Assembly (NCBI GenBank): GCA_938091805.1
Contig: CALKGV010000081.1
Span: forward strand, 1-48,461
Reading direction: 5' to 3'
DNA: 48,461 nt
Origin: an uncultured archaeon
GTDB taxonomy: Archaea; Thermoproteota; Bathyarchaeia; Bathyarchaeales; DTEX01
The translations under genes were made by a program, and so were the position numbers. Each line of letters starts with the position of its first letter. The first letter of the stretch is position 1. Positions 33,696 through 42,689 of this stretch are shown here, piece by piece. The notes beneath the pieces are model-generated. The model made no database searches and had not been told where the DNA came from. It was given only the letters and a program-made list of their open reading frames with translations.

Positions 33696-34388
33696 ATGTC
33701 GAAAAGCACTAGAGTTAGGGATAAGTGGCGTAGCAAAAAATGGTTCACCGTAGTGACACCGCCATACTTTGGAAGCGTTGAAATAGGAGCTGTACCAGCT
33801 GATGACCCGCAGAAGATTATAGGCAGGGTTATTGAGTCAACGCTTTACGATATAACGGAGGACTTCGCCCATCAATACTTGAAGACTTACTTCCAAGTTG
33901 TTGGGGTAGATGGCAAAAAGGCTTTAACAATCTTTAAGGGGCATGAATATTCCCGTGATTACCTTAGGAGCCTAGTTAGGAGGAGGACAACACGTGTGGA
34001 CGGAATATTCGACGTGGTCACGAAAGATAATTACAAGTTAAGAGTTGCCGCATGCGCCTTCACGAATACGAGGATAAAGACATCCCAGGAGACGGAAATA
34101 CGGGCGATAATGAAGAGAATTATTGAGGAAAAAGCTCAATCACTCAGCTTTGACCAGTTTGTACAAGAAGCCGTATTAGGTAAAATAGCCTCAGACATCT
34201 ATAATGAAACTAAAAAAATAGCGCCCCTACGTCATGTGGGCATAAGGAAGTCTAAAGTGCTTTCAAAGCCGCAAGTTCAGATCGGAACTGAGAAGACAGA
34301 AGGCACCTCCGCCATAATTAATGAGGACGCTGAAGCCTCCTCATCTGAGGAATCGAATGAGGATTTGGAAGACAGCAAGAGCAAGTAA
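33696..34388 (+). CDS. rps3ae: Ribosomal protein eS1 (S3Ae)
   Basis: The product opens 'VRDKWRSKKWFTVVTPPYFG' and continues with 'GRVIESTLYDITEDFAHQYL' and 'YSRDYLRSLVRRRTTRVDGI', typical of archaeal/eukaryotic eS1 in the small subunit near the mRNA exit. The 230 residues end in an acidic Ser/Glu-rich tail (about 200-230) that is longer than in many archaea. It is followed after 68 bases by a nucleotidyltransferase gene. Its upstream control region has been replaced by a MITE. Confidence 0.96.
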   Translation: MSKSTRVRDKWRSKKWFTVVTPPYFGSVEIGAVPADDPQKIIGRVIESTLYDITEDFAHQYLKTYFQVVGVDGKKALTIFKGHEYSRDYLRSLVRRRTTRVDGIFDVVTKDNYKLRVAACAFTNTRIKTSQETEIRAIMKRIIEEKAQSLSFDQFVQEAVLGKIASDIYNETKKIAPLRHVGIRKSKVLSKPQVQIGTEKTEGTSAIINEDAEASSSEESNEDLEDSKSK

Positions 34389-34456
34389 TAAACACAAGCG
34401 TATAATTCTGTTCTAGGTCGATTTTAAGAATTTTAAGAGAGTCGCGTAAGCCGAAT

Positions 34457-35089
34457 ATGAACGCAGAATTCTCCGCATCTTCTTTGAGAAGAAGAGTTGC
34501 TAGAGAAGCGGCGCTCCTATTGTATACAATGCAGGAGAAAGAGTTTAAGCAGGCTAAGGAAAGAGCCGCTAAAATTTTAGGCTTAAGAATAATGCCGACT
34601 AATCTTGAAGTTGCTGAAGAACTCGACTCAATCGCAGATGAATATGAGGGATTTGAAAGGAAGAAGAGGTTAATTTATATGCGCAGAGAAGCCTTAAAAA
34701 TAATGAAATCCCTTAGAGAGTTTAATCCGAGACTTATAGGAAGCGTTTGGAGGGGGACCGCGAATAAAAATAGCGACATAGACATAGTTGTTTTCTCCCA
34801 AAACAAGGATTCAGTAATGGATTTTCTTCGTAGAAAAGGCTTTAAAATAGCAAGAACAGAGTATACCCCTGCAACAAAAGAGGGTAGTAATGAAGTTTTA
34901 CATATATTTATAAGCCTTCCATCCGGCGATGAAGCGGAGGTAGTTGTTAAAGACTTAGATGATATACATAGAGAAGAGCGCTGCGAAATTTATGGTGATC
35001 AAAAAAGGGGTTTAAGTATAAACCAGTTAAGTAAGGTTCTTAAAAACAACCCATTACAAAGGTTCCTTCCCGAAAAGAGACGAATTTAA
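34457..35089 (+). CDS. Pol-beta-type nucleotidyltransferase
   Basis: An N-terminal helical part (1-85) precedes the nucleotidyltransferase core 'LIGSVWRGTANKNSDIDIVV'. This is the hG[S]-x9-13-D-h-D-h motif with two metal Asp residues. A third acidic strand follows at 'GDEAEVVVKDLDD'. The C-terminal tail is basic (FLPEKRRI). The domain resembles that of CCA-adding enzymes and small archaeal nucleotidyltransferases, but the tRNA-binding domains are absent. The substrate is unknown. Its place between eS1 and DUF2095 hints at RNA-related work. Confidence 0.8.
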   Translation: MNAEFSASSLRRRVAREAALLLYTMQEKEFKQAKERAAKILGLRIMPTNLEVAEELDSIADEYEGFERKKRLIYMRREALKIMKSLREFNPRLIGSVWRGTANKNSDIDIVVFSQNKDSVMDFLRRKGFKIARTEYTPATKEGSNEVLHIFISLPSGDEAEVVVKDLDDIHREERCEIYGDQKRGLSINQLSKVLKNNPLQRFLPEKRRI

Positions 35090-35185
35090 GAGAGCGATGC
35101 GTCTCCAGCGAAGCAACTGTGAAAATATTCAAAACATTTTAATATATTCTCCAACAGAATATTACTTAATGTGGAGCAGAGAAGA

Positions 35186-35533
35186 ATGGAAATAGGCCGA
35201 GATCGGTTTAGGAAGATGTTCCCCAACTTGGCAAAGGAAATTGAGGGAGAGAAAAATAAGGTAACAATATCTTCAGTGAGGCTGGATTCTGAAGAAGGTG
35301 AAAGAGCTGCATCTAAAAGATTTGATGGATACAATCCAGACGTAGTTGACTTCCTAAGAAGATGCGATACTGAACAGCAGGCTGAAGAAATAATAGCCTA
35401 CTTAGAAAGAAGGGGGGAGATAAGCCAACAATATGCCATAGACCTAAGAAAACAGCTAAAAAACAAGGGCGTCAGAAGCTTCGGTCCAAAGAAGGAGGAC
35501 GCATACTACCTTAGGCAAGCCGGCTTCAAATGA
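35186..35533 (+). CDS. DUF2095 family protein
   Basis: About 115 residues with the family opening 'RDRFRKMFPNLAKEIEGEK' and the later 'PDVVDFLRRCDTEQQAEEII' and 'GVRSFGPKKEDAYYL'. It is an archaeal helical protein of unknown function. ATG 35186 is preferred because GGAG lies nine bases upstream; GTG 35171 is in frame but would place that site inside the gene. TTTTAATATA about 50 bases upstream may be its own promoter. Confidence 0.75.
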   Translation: MEIGRDRFRKMFPNLAKEIEGEKNKVTISSVRLDSEEGERAASKRFDGYNPDVVDFLRRCDTEQQAEEIIAYLERRGEISQQYAIDLRKQLKNKGVRSFGPKKEDAYYLRQAGFK

Positions 35534-35599
35534 GCTTTTATTAAAGTTATATAGTTCTTATTTATATTCAATAGCCTAGAAGTAGGAGCTGCATCATTA

Positions 35600-37327
35600 A
35601 TGCAAAAGTCAAAAATGCTAGCAACATGCTTGCTTGTCGCACTCCAAACTTTAGCCATAATGTTCTCATCTCCAGTTTTTGTAGATGCGGAGAACGGTTT
35701 CACTCAGTGTTTACCCGTAACTTTTCCGAAAATACACGTAGAGAGGAAGATAAATCTTATTAGCGGCGGATACTTGATGATTAACGATACATTTCTTTTA
35801 ACTCCACACAATTTCAGCGACTCAGCAGCTTCCATAACCAGCTACCTCGTGGGGTTACCTAAAAATTACAGTAGTAACCTAATATATTACTCGGCTAAGA
35901 GCGATGGGGAAAAATTAGCAGTAATGCCCGTAGAGAAAGCTGATGACTTCTTATGGTTAAATATTTCCTTTCCGAAACCGATCGAATTGGTAGATAATGC
36001 AACATACAATTTTACAATCTCATACATGTTTTCCGGCTTGATTACAAGAAAGTCTAACAATCTTTTTCACGTTAATTTCCCATTATATCCGTCTTTAATG
36101 AGCAGCGCTGACCACTGCAACGTAACAGTGATGCTTCCTGTCGCAGCCTCCTCATACCCAAGAGATATTTTATCAAATAAAACTGAGACCCCTACGGTGC
36201 TCTATAATTTCACGAGCCCGCTAGCATCTCACGCGAATATTTCCTCATGGGTTGAGTTTTCAACCTCTACCTTTGAATTGTTTGAACTTAAGGAAATTAG
36301 GAGAGAGATAATGATTGATCAATGGGGCAAAATTACTGTAATAGACTTCTATCAGCTAACAAGCATGGTGAATGTTTATAGAATCACATTTATTTTGCCT
36401 AAAGGTGCAAGCGACATTTCCATCTACGATGCTTATGGCAAGTATGAGCAAAGCCAAATATTTGTAAATAGGGGAAACTATACGGAGGTGGATCTAACTA
36501 CCAGAGATCTTCTAAGAGAAAGTGGCAATGTGAAGTTAGCGATATCATACACATTGCCACTTTGGGAGTACATTACTAAGAGAAGCTGGCAAGATTACAC
36601 TTTAAATATGAACATAACGAAGCCGAATGTGGGAATCATAAGCAAACCAAAAACATGGATTATTAAAAAGATTAAAGTTTCAGTATCACTACCTGAAGGA
36701 GCGACCCCTCAAGGGGAAATTGAAAAGGAATGGTTAAACGTAACAAATCTTCAAAATCTAGATTTCAGCCTAAAATACCAGTATAATGTTCTTTGGGCAG
36801 CCTTCAAACCAACTTTATGGGCTGGATTAGCTATGGGTTTGGCCACTTTAATCTTTTCACTCATTAAATTAATGGGAAAAACTGAGGCGCATGCTGTAAC
36901 CGCTGTTTCTTCAGAAACCATAAGGAAGTTTATTGAATTGCTTGAAGAGAGAAATCGCATAATGTCTGAAATAGAAAACCTAGATCAACAATCCAGAAGA
37001 AGGAAAATATCTAGACGCCACTATAGGCTGCAAAGGAGAACCCTTGAGGAACGCCTATCCATTATTCAAAGGGATTTCTCCAACATAAAAAGAGAGATGG
37101 AATCCTTCGGGGCCAGATATGCCGACATGATGAGACGGTTTGAAACCGCCAGCTTTGACATTGAAACTATGAATAGAAACACAGCCGATGTTGAATCCAA
37201 ATATCAACGTGGCGAAATATCTGCTGAAGCCCGCAAAAAACTGCTCAATGAATACGGGCGGAAGAAGGAAAATGCGGAAAGCATAATCGATGAAATCCTC
37301 TTAAGACTTAAGGAAGAGCTTAGGTGA
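35600..37327 (+). CDS. Ribophorin I (OST1)-like membrane protein with coiled-coil tail
   Basis: This 575-residue type I membrane protein has a signal peptide (1-30), a beta-rich ectodomain with about 20 N-x-S/T sequons, one membrane helix (about 403-425) and a cytosolic coiled coil (440-575). Landmarks run in the same order as in human ribophorin I as I recall it. 'IMIDQWGKITVID' (about 237-249) matches VSHWGNIAVEE. 'SYTLPLWEYI' (316-325) matches GYNLPSYEYL. LPEGA (364-368) matches ILPEGA. Then come the membrane helix and a tail ending 'NAESIIDEILLRL', like KIDHILDAL. Ribophorin I binds substrate for the oligosaccharyltransferase. The 3' end abuts an IS605-type right end, so the last codons may have been altered. 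Confidence 0.7.
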   Translation: MQKSKMLATCLLVALQTLAIMFSSPVFVDAENGFTQCLPVTFPKIHVERKINLISGGYLMINDTFLLTPHNFSDSAASITSYLVGLPKNYSSNLIYYSAKSDGEKLAVMPVEKADDFLWLNISFPKPIELVDNATYNFTISYMFSGLITRKSNNLFHVNFPLYPSLMSSADHCNVTVMLPVAASSYPRDILSNKTETPTVLYNFTSPLASHANISSWVEFSTSTFELFELKEIRREIMIDQWGKITVIDFYQLTSMVNVYRITFILPKGASDISIYDAYGKYEQSQIFVNRGNYTEVDLTTRDLLRESGNVKLAISYTLPLWEYITKRSWQDYTLNMNITKPNVGIISKPKTWIIKKIKVSVSLPEGATPQGEIEKEWLNVTNLQNLDFSLKYQYNVLWAAFKPTLWAGLAMGLATLIFSLIKLMGKTEAHAVTAVSSETIRKFIELLEERNRIMSEIENLDQQSRRRKISRRHYRLQRRTLEERLSIIQRDFSNIKREMESFGARYADMMRRFETASFDIETMNRNTADVESKYQRGEISAEARKKLLNEYGRKKENAESIIDEILLRLKEELR

Positions 37328-37720
37328 GCCTCTCCACGGCTGAAGCCGGAAGCTTCCAGCGTTCAGCAGCGGCTTTACGCCTTCACCTTCAGCCTCATCT
37401 GCTCCAAGATTATTCAGAAGTTTTCTCGTTTAGCCTTTTCAACAATGTCTTTGCCGACCCTATGCATTAGCTGCTCCGTTCGGCTCTCTCCCTTTCGCGG
37501 TATTTAGCTTGAAGCATCTGAGACTTTCTACGGTCGCCCCAGAACTCCCTCTGAATCTTCCTAAGCTTCTCAAAATATGCATGGTGTATTCTCGGCAGGT
37601 TGCTTAAATCGTATTTGAACAATTCTCCTTTGCTGGTTGCGCGCGAGACTTCTCTCGTTTGCGTCTATCCCCATGTACCTCCTAGGCTCGATCACCTCGG
37701 CGGTCTTTGAGAAGGCGCAT
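37328..37720 (-). pseudogene. Decayed IS605-type TnpB element with right-end hairpin
   Basis: The minus strand contains 'YMGIDANERSL', then shifted 'KGELFKYDLSNLPRIHHAYF' and 'AKYRERERAE', and shifted again 'EQLMHRVGKDIVEKAKREN'. These are consecutive pieces of the TnpB RuvC-I to central region (family: G(I/V)DVNE.S, ...ARIHHAYF, ...KYREREKNR). Several frameshifts and missing ends make it a pseudogene. At 37328-37370 the reverse strand reads CTTCCGGCTTCAGCCGTGGA and then GAGGCTCAC, the hairpin-plus-CTCAC right end usual for these elements. It lies directly against the stop codon of the ribophorin-like gene. Confidence 0.75.
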
Positions 37721-37791
37721 CAGGAACCAAAATCCAAAAAGATTTTATATTAAATAATATTAACTTTTAGAAATTAAGAGGCGACTTAGAT

Positions 37792-37974
37792 ATGGTGAAA
37801 ATAGAGATTGATCTTGAGAAATGCACAGGATGTGGAACATGCGTTGATGTCTGTCCTTCAGGAGTATACGAACTTAGAGATGGAAAATCCGTTGCTGTTA
37901 ATGTTGATGCTTGTCTTCTCTGCAGGGCATGTGAAATGCAGTGTCCAAATAGCGCAATAAAAGTTATCGAGTAA
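37792..37974 (+). CDS. Ferredoxin, 2[4Fe-4S]
   Basis: The 60-residue product has 'CTGCGTCVDVCP' and 'CLLCRACEMQCP', two complete Cys motifs that hold two [4Fe-4S] clusters. It is a small cytosolic electron carrier for the oxidoreductases typical of anaerobes. AGAGGCG precedes ATG, and an AT-rich promoter (TTTTATATTAAATA) lies about 45 bases upstream. It is single-cistron and convergent with the deacetylase gene. Confidence 0.93.
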   Translation: MVKIEIDLEKCTGCGTCVDVCPSGVYELRDGKSVAVNVDACLLCRACEMQCPNSAIKVIE

Positions 37975-37982
37975 TTAATGCA

Positions 37983-39038
37983 TCATAGCGACCAATAGCG
38001 CGATTGAATCCTCTTAACAATTTCAACCACTTTTTCCGCTTCTTTTTGAGATTTTAGGTTTATAGGTGGACGTCGATCCTTCACCTTAAAATATGCACCG
38101 GCCATTTTAGCTATGCATGCCGGAACAATTTTTTTAAGGAAACCAAGATTATATCCACCCTCAAGAATCGCAGCTAATCTGCCATCGCATATTTTGTGAG
38201 CTAAATCTAACAAGATATGAAATATTTTCGGATATAAGTATGCAGATAACGAAAGATATGCAACAGGGTCCCTGTAGTAGCCGTCGAAGCCGGCTGAAAT
38301 CAGCATAAATTGCGGTTTATACTGGCTAATTACGGGCAGAACAATAGTTTTTAGAGCCATTAAATATGCTGCGTCTCCGGTCCTGTATGGAAGGGGAATG
38401 TTAACTGTGTACCCTAGCCCTTCATCAACGCCCACTTCACCTATAAATCCTGTTCTCGGAAATTCGGTCGGATCCTCATGAATACTTATAAATAGCACAT
38501 TATTTGTGTCGTAGAAGATCTCCTGAGTTCCATTTCCATGATGGGCATCAATATCAAAGATTAAAACTCTCTTTAAACCCATCTTCTCGTTAAGGTATTT
38601 GGCAGCCAGGGCAACGTTATTGAATATGCAGAATCCAAGCGAAAAGTTTGGTCCAGCATGATGCCCCGGAGGCCTAACAATGGCGAAGGCATTGTCAAAT
38701 TTTTTGTCCATGACTTTCTGAACTGCCCTTATCGCTCCGCCAGCTGCTAACATTGCAACATTAAAGCTTTCTTTGGAAACGGGAGTTTCATCGTCAATTA
38801 GGCCCCCTCCAGAATCGCAGATGAATCTTATTTTCCCTACATATTCTGGAATGTGGATTAACAGCAGGTCCTCTAGGCTTATAGATCTCGGTTCAATAAG
38901 CATGCATTCTTTATCCCTGAGCAATCCGCTTCTCTCAATTCCCATAATTATTGCAGTTAGGCGCTGAGGGTTCTCCGGATGCCCCTTTCCAGTTTTATGC
39001 TCAAGATATTTATGTGAGTATATTACCGCCGTCCTCAT
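37983..39038 (-). CDS. Histone deacetylase-family amidohydrolase
   Basis: 351 residues with the arginase-deacetylase fold motifs. 'HPENPQRL' lies near the N-terminus, and 'IVRPPGHHAGPN' holds the charge-relay His pair. Zn ligands come from 'LIFDIDAHHGNGTQEIF' and the Asp of 'ISAGFDGYYRDP'. 'LEGGYNLGFL' (catalytic Tyr region) completes the set. Members remove acetyl groups from Lys, polyamines or small molecules in the cytosol. The start codon overlaps the stop of the AsnB-like gene by four bases (ATGA), so it is translated by coupling to that gene. Confidence 0.92.
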   Translation of the reverse strand: MRTAVIYSHKYLEHKTGKGHPENPQRLTAIIMGIERSGLLRDKECMLIEPRSISLEDLLLIHIPEYVGKIRFICDSGGGLIDDETPVSKESFNVAMLAAGGAIRAVQKVMDKKFDNAFAIVRPPGHHAGPNFSLGFCIFNNVALAAKYLNEKMGLKRVLIFDIDAHHGNGTQEIFYDTNNVLFISIHEDPTEFPRTGFIGEVGVDEGLGYTVNIPLPYRTGDAAYLMALKTIVLPVISQYKPQFMLISAGFDGYYRDPVAYLSLSAYLYPKIFHILLDLAHKICDGRLAAILEGGYNLGFLKKIVPACIAKMAGAYFKVKDRRPPINLKSQKEAEKVVEIVKRIQSRYWSL

Positions 39039-40498
39039 CTGATCTGCTTCACCCCCTCAAACAATTGGTTAATAAGTCCCCGCGTGTCCAACCCCATTCT
39101 TTTACCCAATTTTCTAAGCGCTTTACTGACGCCGGTCCCATACTGGATGGCCTTCTTAGGTCTGAGGCATGCTTCAGGCGGCAGACCAATATTCTCAGCA
39201 AGCTTCCTAAGTATCCTCTTTCTTAAAGTATCGTTTTCCGATTCAATTTTTAATGTGGCAGGCAGGCTTAATACAAAAGACATAAGATCATAGTCTGCAT
39301 AGGGAAATCTTACTTCAACATTATGGAAGGAGCATAATTTCTCATCTTGCTCCAAACTGGTTTCACATAGGCTAAGCGCATCACGATGAAGGAGACCCTC
39401 AATTTTTCCTTCAAGTTTTCCGTAATCCCTAAGATATTTATGGTAACCGGCGAATATTTCGTCGCTCCCCTGACCGGACAGCAGGATTCTGTAACCCATT
39501 TTTGAGGATACTTCAGCAGTCCAGAATATTGGTATGCCTATAGAAGCCCTCAGCGCATCGGCGCTTTCAATTAACCATAAGACCTTGCGTAAATCTCTTT
39601 CAACGCGATCTAGAGAATACGCTTCAGCCCTGAAGGGCAAACCGATACTTTCAGCCATCTTTTCAGCATATTCTAGTTCCTTCGAGCCCTCTAACCCCAC
39701 GCATATTAAAAGCGCTTCTACCTTGATCTTCTTCGCCAAAGCGGCGATTATGCTGCTGTCCAGCCCGCCTGAAAACGCTATGGAAACCTCTTTCACGTCA
39801 GCGGTTCTCATCCTTACTGAGTTCAAAAGTAAATCATGCAGCCTTTTGATAACATCCTTCTCTTCCAAGGACCCTGCTATTCTTCTTTCTATGGTTTTAA
39901 CTGGAACTAACCTCACATCTCCGCCGCAAATCTTGGCTAAATTGCCTGGTGGAAAAGATTTTATGCAGTCCTCTTCAATTCCGATTGACCATAATGCCTT
40001 CCGTTCTGAAGCTAACGCATAAACATGTTCGTCCTCGCCGAAGTATAACGGGACGGGGCCAACCGGATCCCGTCCAACGATTAATTTTCCGCCTTTCTTA
40101 AGGATAATAAAGATGAAAGAGCCGTTCAGCATATTGATTAAATTTCTGGCTGCTTTCCAAGAATCGCCTCCAGATTTCTCTATTAAATCCGACACTTTAC
40201 TTTTCTCACTAGGAGTGAAAGTTCTTCCCTCAAAGAGGACCTTAAGGTCGCTAATTTCCATAAGTTGAGGGGCATCACCTGGAAGTATCTGCTTAAAATT
40301 GCAGCCCAGAACCACATTTGATTTCATGCCTGCAGAGTTTATCTCCATCTCTTCAAGAGATTTCGTAATAATAATTTTTTCACCATCAGATAACCCATAA
40401 GCCTCCGCGCCCCTATGCCTAAGGACGTTGAGCATTTTAACGGCTTTCGAAACAACATTTTCGTCTCGCTTAGATAATATGGCAATTGCAGCGCCCAT
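39035..40498 (-). CDS. Asparagine-synthetase B-like protein lacking the glutaminase Cys
   Basis: The C-terminal half has the ATP-pyrophosphatase loop 'SIAFSGGLDSSIIAALAKK' and 'ILLSGQGSDEIFAGYHKYL', both hallmark AsnB motifs. The N-terminal half keeps the class II glutaminase fold ('LRHRGAEAYGLSD', 'LNGSFIFIIL', 'VGRDPVGPVPLYF'). However, it begins MGAAIAIL where the family has MCGIAAIL: the catalytic Cys2 is Gly, and no upstream start restores it. It should therefore use free ammonia or another amine. ATG 40498 is the best start. It is coupled to the amidohydrolase gene downstream, suggesting a shared amide substrate rather than plain asparagine supply. Confidence 0.88.
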   Translation of the reverse strand: MGAAIAILSKRDENVVSKAVKMLNVLRHRGAEAYGLSDGEKIIITKSLEEMEINSAGMKSNVVLGCNFKQILPGDAPQLMEISDLKVLFEGRTFTPSEKSKVSDLIEKSGGDSWKAARNLINMLNGSFIFIILKKGGKLIVGRDPVGPVPLYFGEDEHVYALASERKALWSIGIEEDCIKSFPPGNLAKICGGDVRLVPVKTIERRIAGSLEEKDVIKRLHDLLLNSVRMRTADVKEVSIAFSGGLDSSIIAALAKKIKVEALLICVGLEGSKELEYAEKMAESIGLPFRAEAYSLDRVERDLRKVLWLIESADALRASIGIPIFWTAEVSSKMGYRILLSGQGSDEIFAGYHKYLRDYGKLEGKIEGLLHRDALSLCETSLEQDEKLCSFHNVEVRFPYADYDLMSFVLSLPATLKIESENDTLRKRILRKLAENIGLPPEACLRPKKAIQYGTGVSKALRKLGKRMGLDTRGLINQLFEGVKQIR

Positions 40499-40612
40499 GA
40501 TTTGACCATGCCCCACATCATAAATTACCCATCCATCAGATTAATATTCTTGAACCTAAATTCTATGATTAGGTGCAATCCGCCCGGGACATGGTTTGCT
40601 GGAGGTGAACCC

Positions 40613-41983
40613 TTGCCAATTCTACCCATAGACACAGGGCGTTATGGAACCCCCGAAATGCTGGCGATCTTTGAGGAGGAGAATTACGTTCAGAAGATGC
40701 TTGATGTGGAGGCAGCTCTCGCTTGGGCCCAAAGCGAGGTTGGCGAAATACCGAGGGAGGACGCTGAAAGAATAATGCAAATGGCCACAATTAAACATGT
40801 CAAAATCAGCCGCGTGAAGGAGATTGAAAGGAAGATAAAGCATGATGTTATGGCGCTTGTCAAGGCGCTTGCTGAAGTTTGCGGATTAAGCGGCGCATAT
40901 GTGCATTTAGGCGCAACAAGCTACGATATTGTAGACACCGCTAAGGCTCTGCAGATTAAAGATGCTTTAGATATAATCGCCCGCCGACTGGATGATCTGG
41001 AACTTATACTGCTCAAGTTGGCTGACCGCTACAAAAATACAATAATGATGGGGAGAACCCACGGTCAGCACGCTCTGCCCATAACTTTTGGATTGAAGAT
41101 GGCGGTTTGGATGCGGGAAGTCTCAAGGCATATCCAAAGACTTAGAGAATGTAGAAAACGCATTTTGGTGGGCAAAATGAGCGGAGCGGTTGGTACACAA
41201 GCCGGTTTAGGACCAAACGCCATAAAGATTCAAAATCTCGTAATGGAAAGGCTAGGGTTACAAGCGCCCGAAGTTTCAACCCAGATAGTTCAACGGGACA
41301 GGCATGCGGAGCTCATATGCTTGTTGGCCATTATAGCGTCTTCACTTGATAAATTTGCAACCGAGATAAGGGAGCTGCAAAGGACTGAGATAGCTGAGGT
41401 TTTCGAACCGTTTGAAAAGCAGATGCAGGTTGGAAGCTCAACAATGCCTCACAAGCGTAACCCGGAAATATGCGAGAGAGTATGCGGATTAGCTAAGGTC
41501 TTGAGGGGACTCGTTGTATCAGCATTGGAGAATGTACCTACGTGGCATGAGAGAGACTTAACTCAATCATCCTCAGAAAGGTTCATTATACCGGAAGCTT
41601 GCATCCTAGTCGACTATATGTTAAGTTTAATGATTCACGTTCTCTCAAACCTGGAAGTCGACGAGGAAAGAATGAGAAAGAACATTGATATAACCGCTGG
41701 TAGAGCCATGTCTGAGGCTGTTATGCTAGCCCTAGTGAGAAAGGGTATAAGTAGGCAGGATGCTCATGAAATTCTACGTCGGCTAACAATAAAAAGCATT
41801 TCTGAAAATAAACCCTTCAGAGATATTCTGCTAGAGGATGAAGCCATCAAGAAAATTCTAGCTGAAAATGAGATTGATGAGGCTTTGAAACCAGAAAATT
41901 ATTTAGGTACAGCAGTTAAGCAGGTTGAGATGGCAATAGATGAGACTATTAAGGAGAGGCTTCAAAGAGGCTTGCAAAATTGA
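40613..41983 (+). CDS. purB: Adenylosuccinate lyase
   Basis: The start is TTG 40613 because a perfect GGAGGTGA (40601-40608) precedes it and the product then opens LPILPIDTGRYGTPEM, the family N-terminus. Family motifs follow: 'HDVMALVKALAEVCG', 'TSYDIVDTAKALQI', 'GRTHGQHALPITFGLK' (catalytic His) and the fumarase-superfamily signature 'GSSTMPHKRNPEICE'. The enzyme cleaves SAICAR and adenylosuccinate in purine synthesis. At about 456 residues it is complete. It shares a short divergent region with the AsnB-like gene and overlaps the DUF72 gene by four bases. Confidence 0.95.
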   Translation: MPILPIDTGRYGTPEMLAIFEEENYVQKMLDVEAALAWAQSEVGEIPREDAERIMQMATIKHVKISRVKEIERKIKHDVMALVKALAEVCGLSGAYVHLGATSYDIVDTAKALQIKDALDIIARRLDDLELILLKLADRYKNTIMMGRTHGQHALPITFGLKMAVWMREVSRHIQRLRECRKRILVGKMSGAVGTQAGLGPNAIKIQNLVMERLGLQAPEVSTQIVQRDRHAELICLLAIIASSLDKFATEIRELQRTEIAEVFEPFEKQMQVGSSTMPHKRNPEICERVCGLAKVLRGLVVSALENVPTWHERDLTQSSSERFIIPEACILVDYMLSLMIHVLSNLEVDEERMRKNIDITAGRAMSEAVMLALVRKGISRQDAHEILRRLTIKSISENKPFRDILLEDEAIKKILAENEIDEALKPENYLGTAVKQVEMAIDETIKERLQRGLQN

Positions 41984-42687
41984 TTGAAACATATGTTGGC
42001 ACATCTGGCTGGATGTACAGCTGGAATAAGGGCGGAAGCCTAGATTGGTACATTAATTATTCCGGTCTAAATGCTGTGGAGTTAAATGCAAGCTTTTATA
42101 GGTTTCCTTTTCAAAACGCTATCAAATCATGGAAAACTAAAGGTGGCGGACTCAGATGGTCTATTAAAGTTAACCGGCTGATAACTCACACCTTCAAGTT
42201 TAATGAAAGGGCGTTTAGAGCATGGATGAGGTTTAAGGAATTGTTTGAACCTATGGATCATTTAATTGACTTCTACCTATTTCAGCTCCCGCCATCAATA
42301 AGCATATCCAGCCAGCCTAAAATAGAGGCCTTTGTGGAGAAAACAGGTTTAAGAGAAAGATTTGCCCTTGAACCGAGAAACATGACCTGGTTTAATGATG
42401 GTATCGTTAAATGGGCTTCCAACCTCGGCATAACCATAGTAAGTGTTGACTGCCCGGATTTGCCGCAAACCATCTTCAACTTAAACGGCATAATTTATGA
42501 ACGCATGCATGGCAGAACAATGTGGTATGGACATTACTACTCAACTGATGAGCTAAAGGACGTTGCTGAGAGAATTGTTAAGATGGAAGCGCATAAAGTC
42601 TATGTTTTCTTTAATAATAATCATGCGATGCTTGAAAATTCCAGAGAAATGCTGGACATATTAAGGCGCCTAAGTAAGGGCCCTTAG
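41980..42687 (+). CDS. DUF72 family protein
   Basis: The 235-residue product has the DUF72 opening 'YVGTSGWMYSWNKGG', then 'AVELNASFYRFP', 'LFQLPPSIS' and the closing 'VYVFFNNNHAM'. These are conserved surface patches of a TIM-barrel-like fold related to xylose isomerase-type barrels. Activity is unknown. TTG 41980 overlaps the purB stop (TTGA), so translation is coupled. No link to purine synthesis is evident. Confidence 0.88.
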   Translation: MIETYVGTSGWMYSWNKGGSLDWYINYSGLNAVELNASFYRFPFQNAIKSWKTKGGGLRWSIKVNRLITHTFKFNERAFRAWMRFKELFEPMDHLIDFYLFQLPPSISISSQPKIEAFVEKTGLRERFALEPRNMTWFNDGIVKWASNLGITIVSVDCPDLPQTIFNLNGIIYERMHGRTMWYGHYYSTDELKDVAERIVKMEAHKVYVFFNNNHAMLENSREMLDILRRLSKGP

Positions 42688-42689
42688 AA

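Noticed and set aside
39534-40022. 162-codon open frame on the plus strand
   Set aside because: Antisense to the AsnB-like gene with no ribosome binding site or family.
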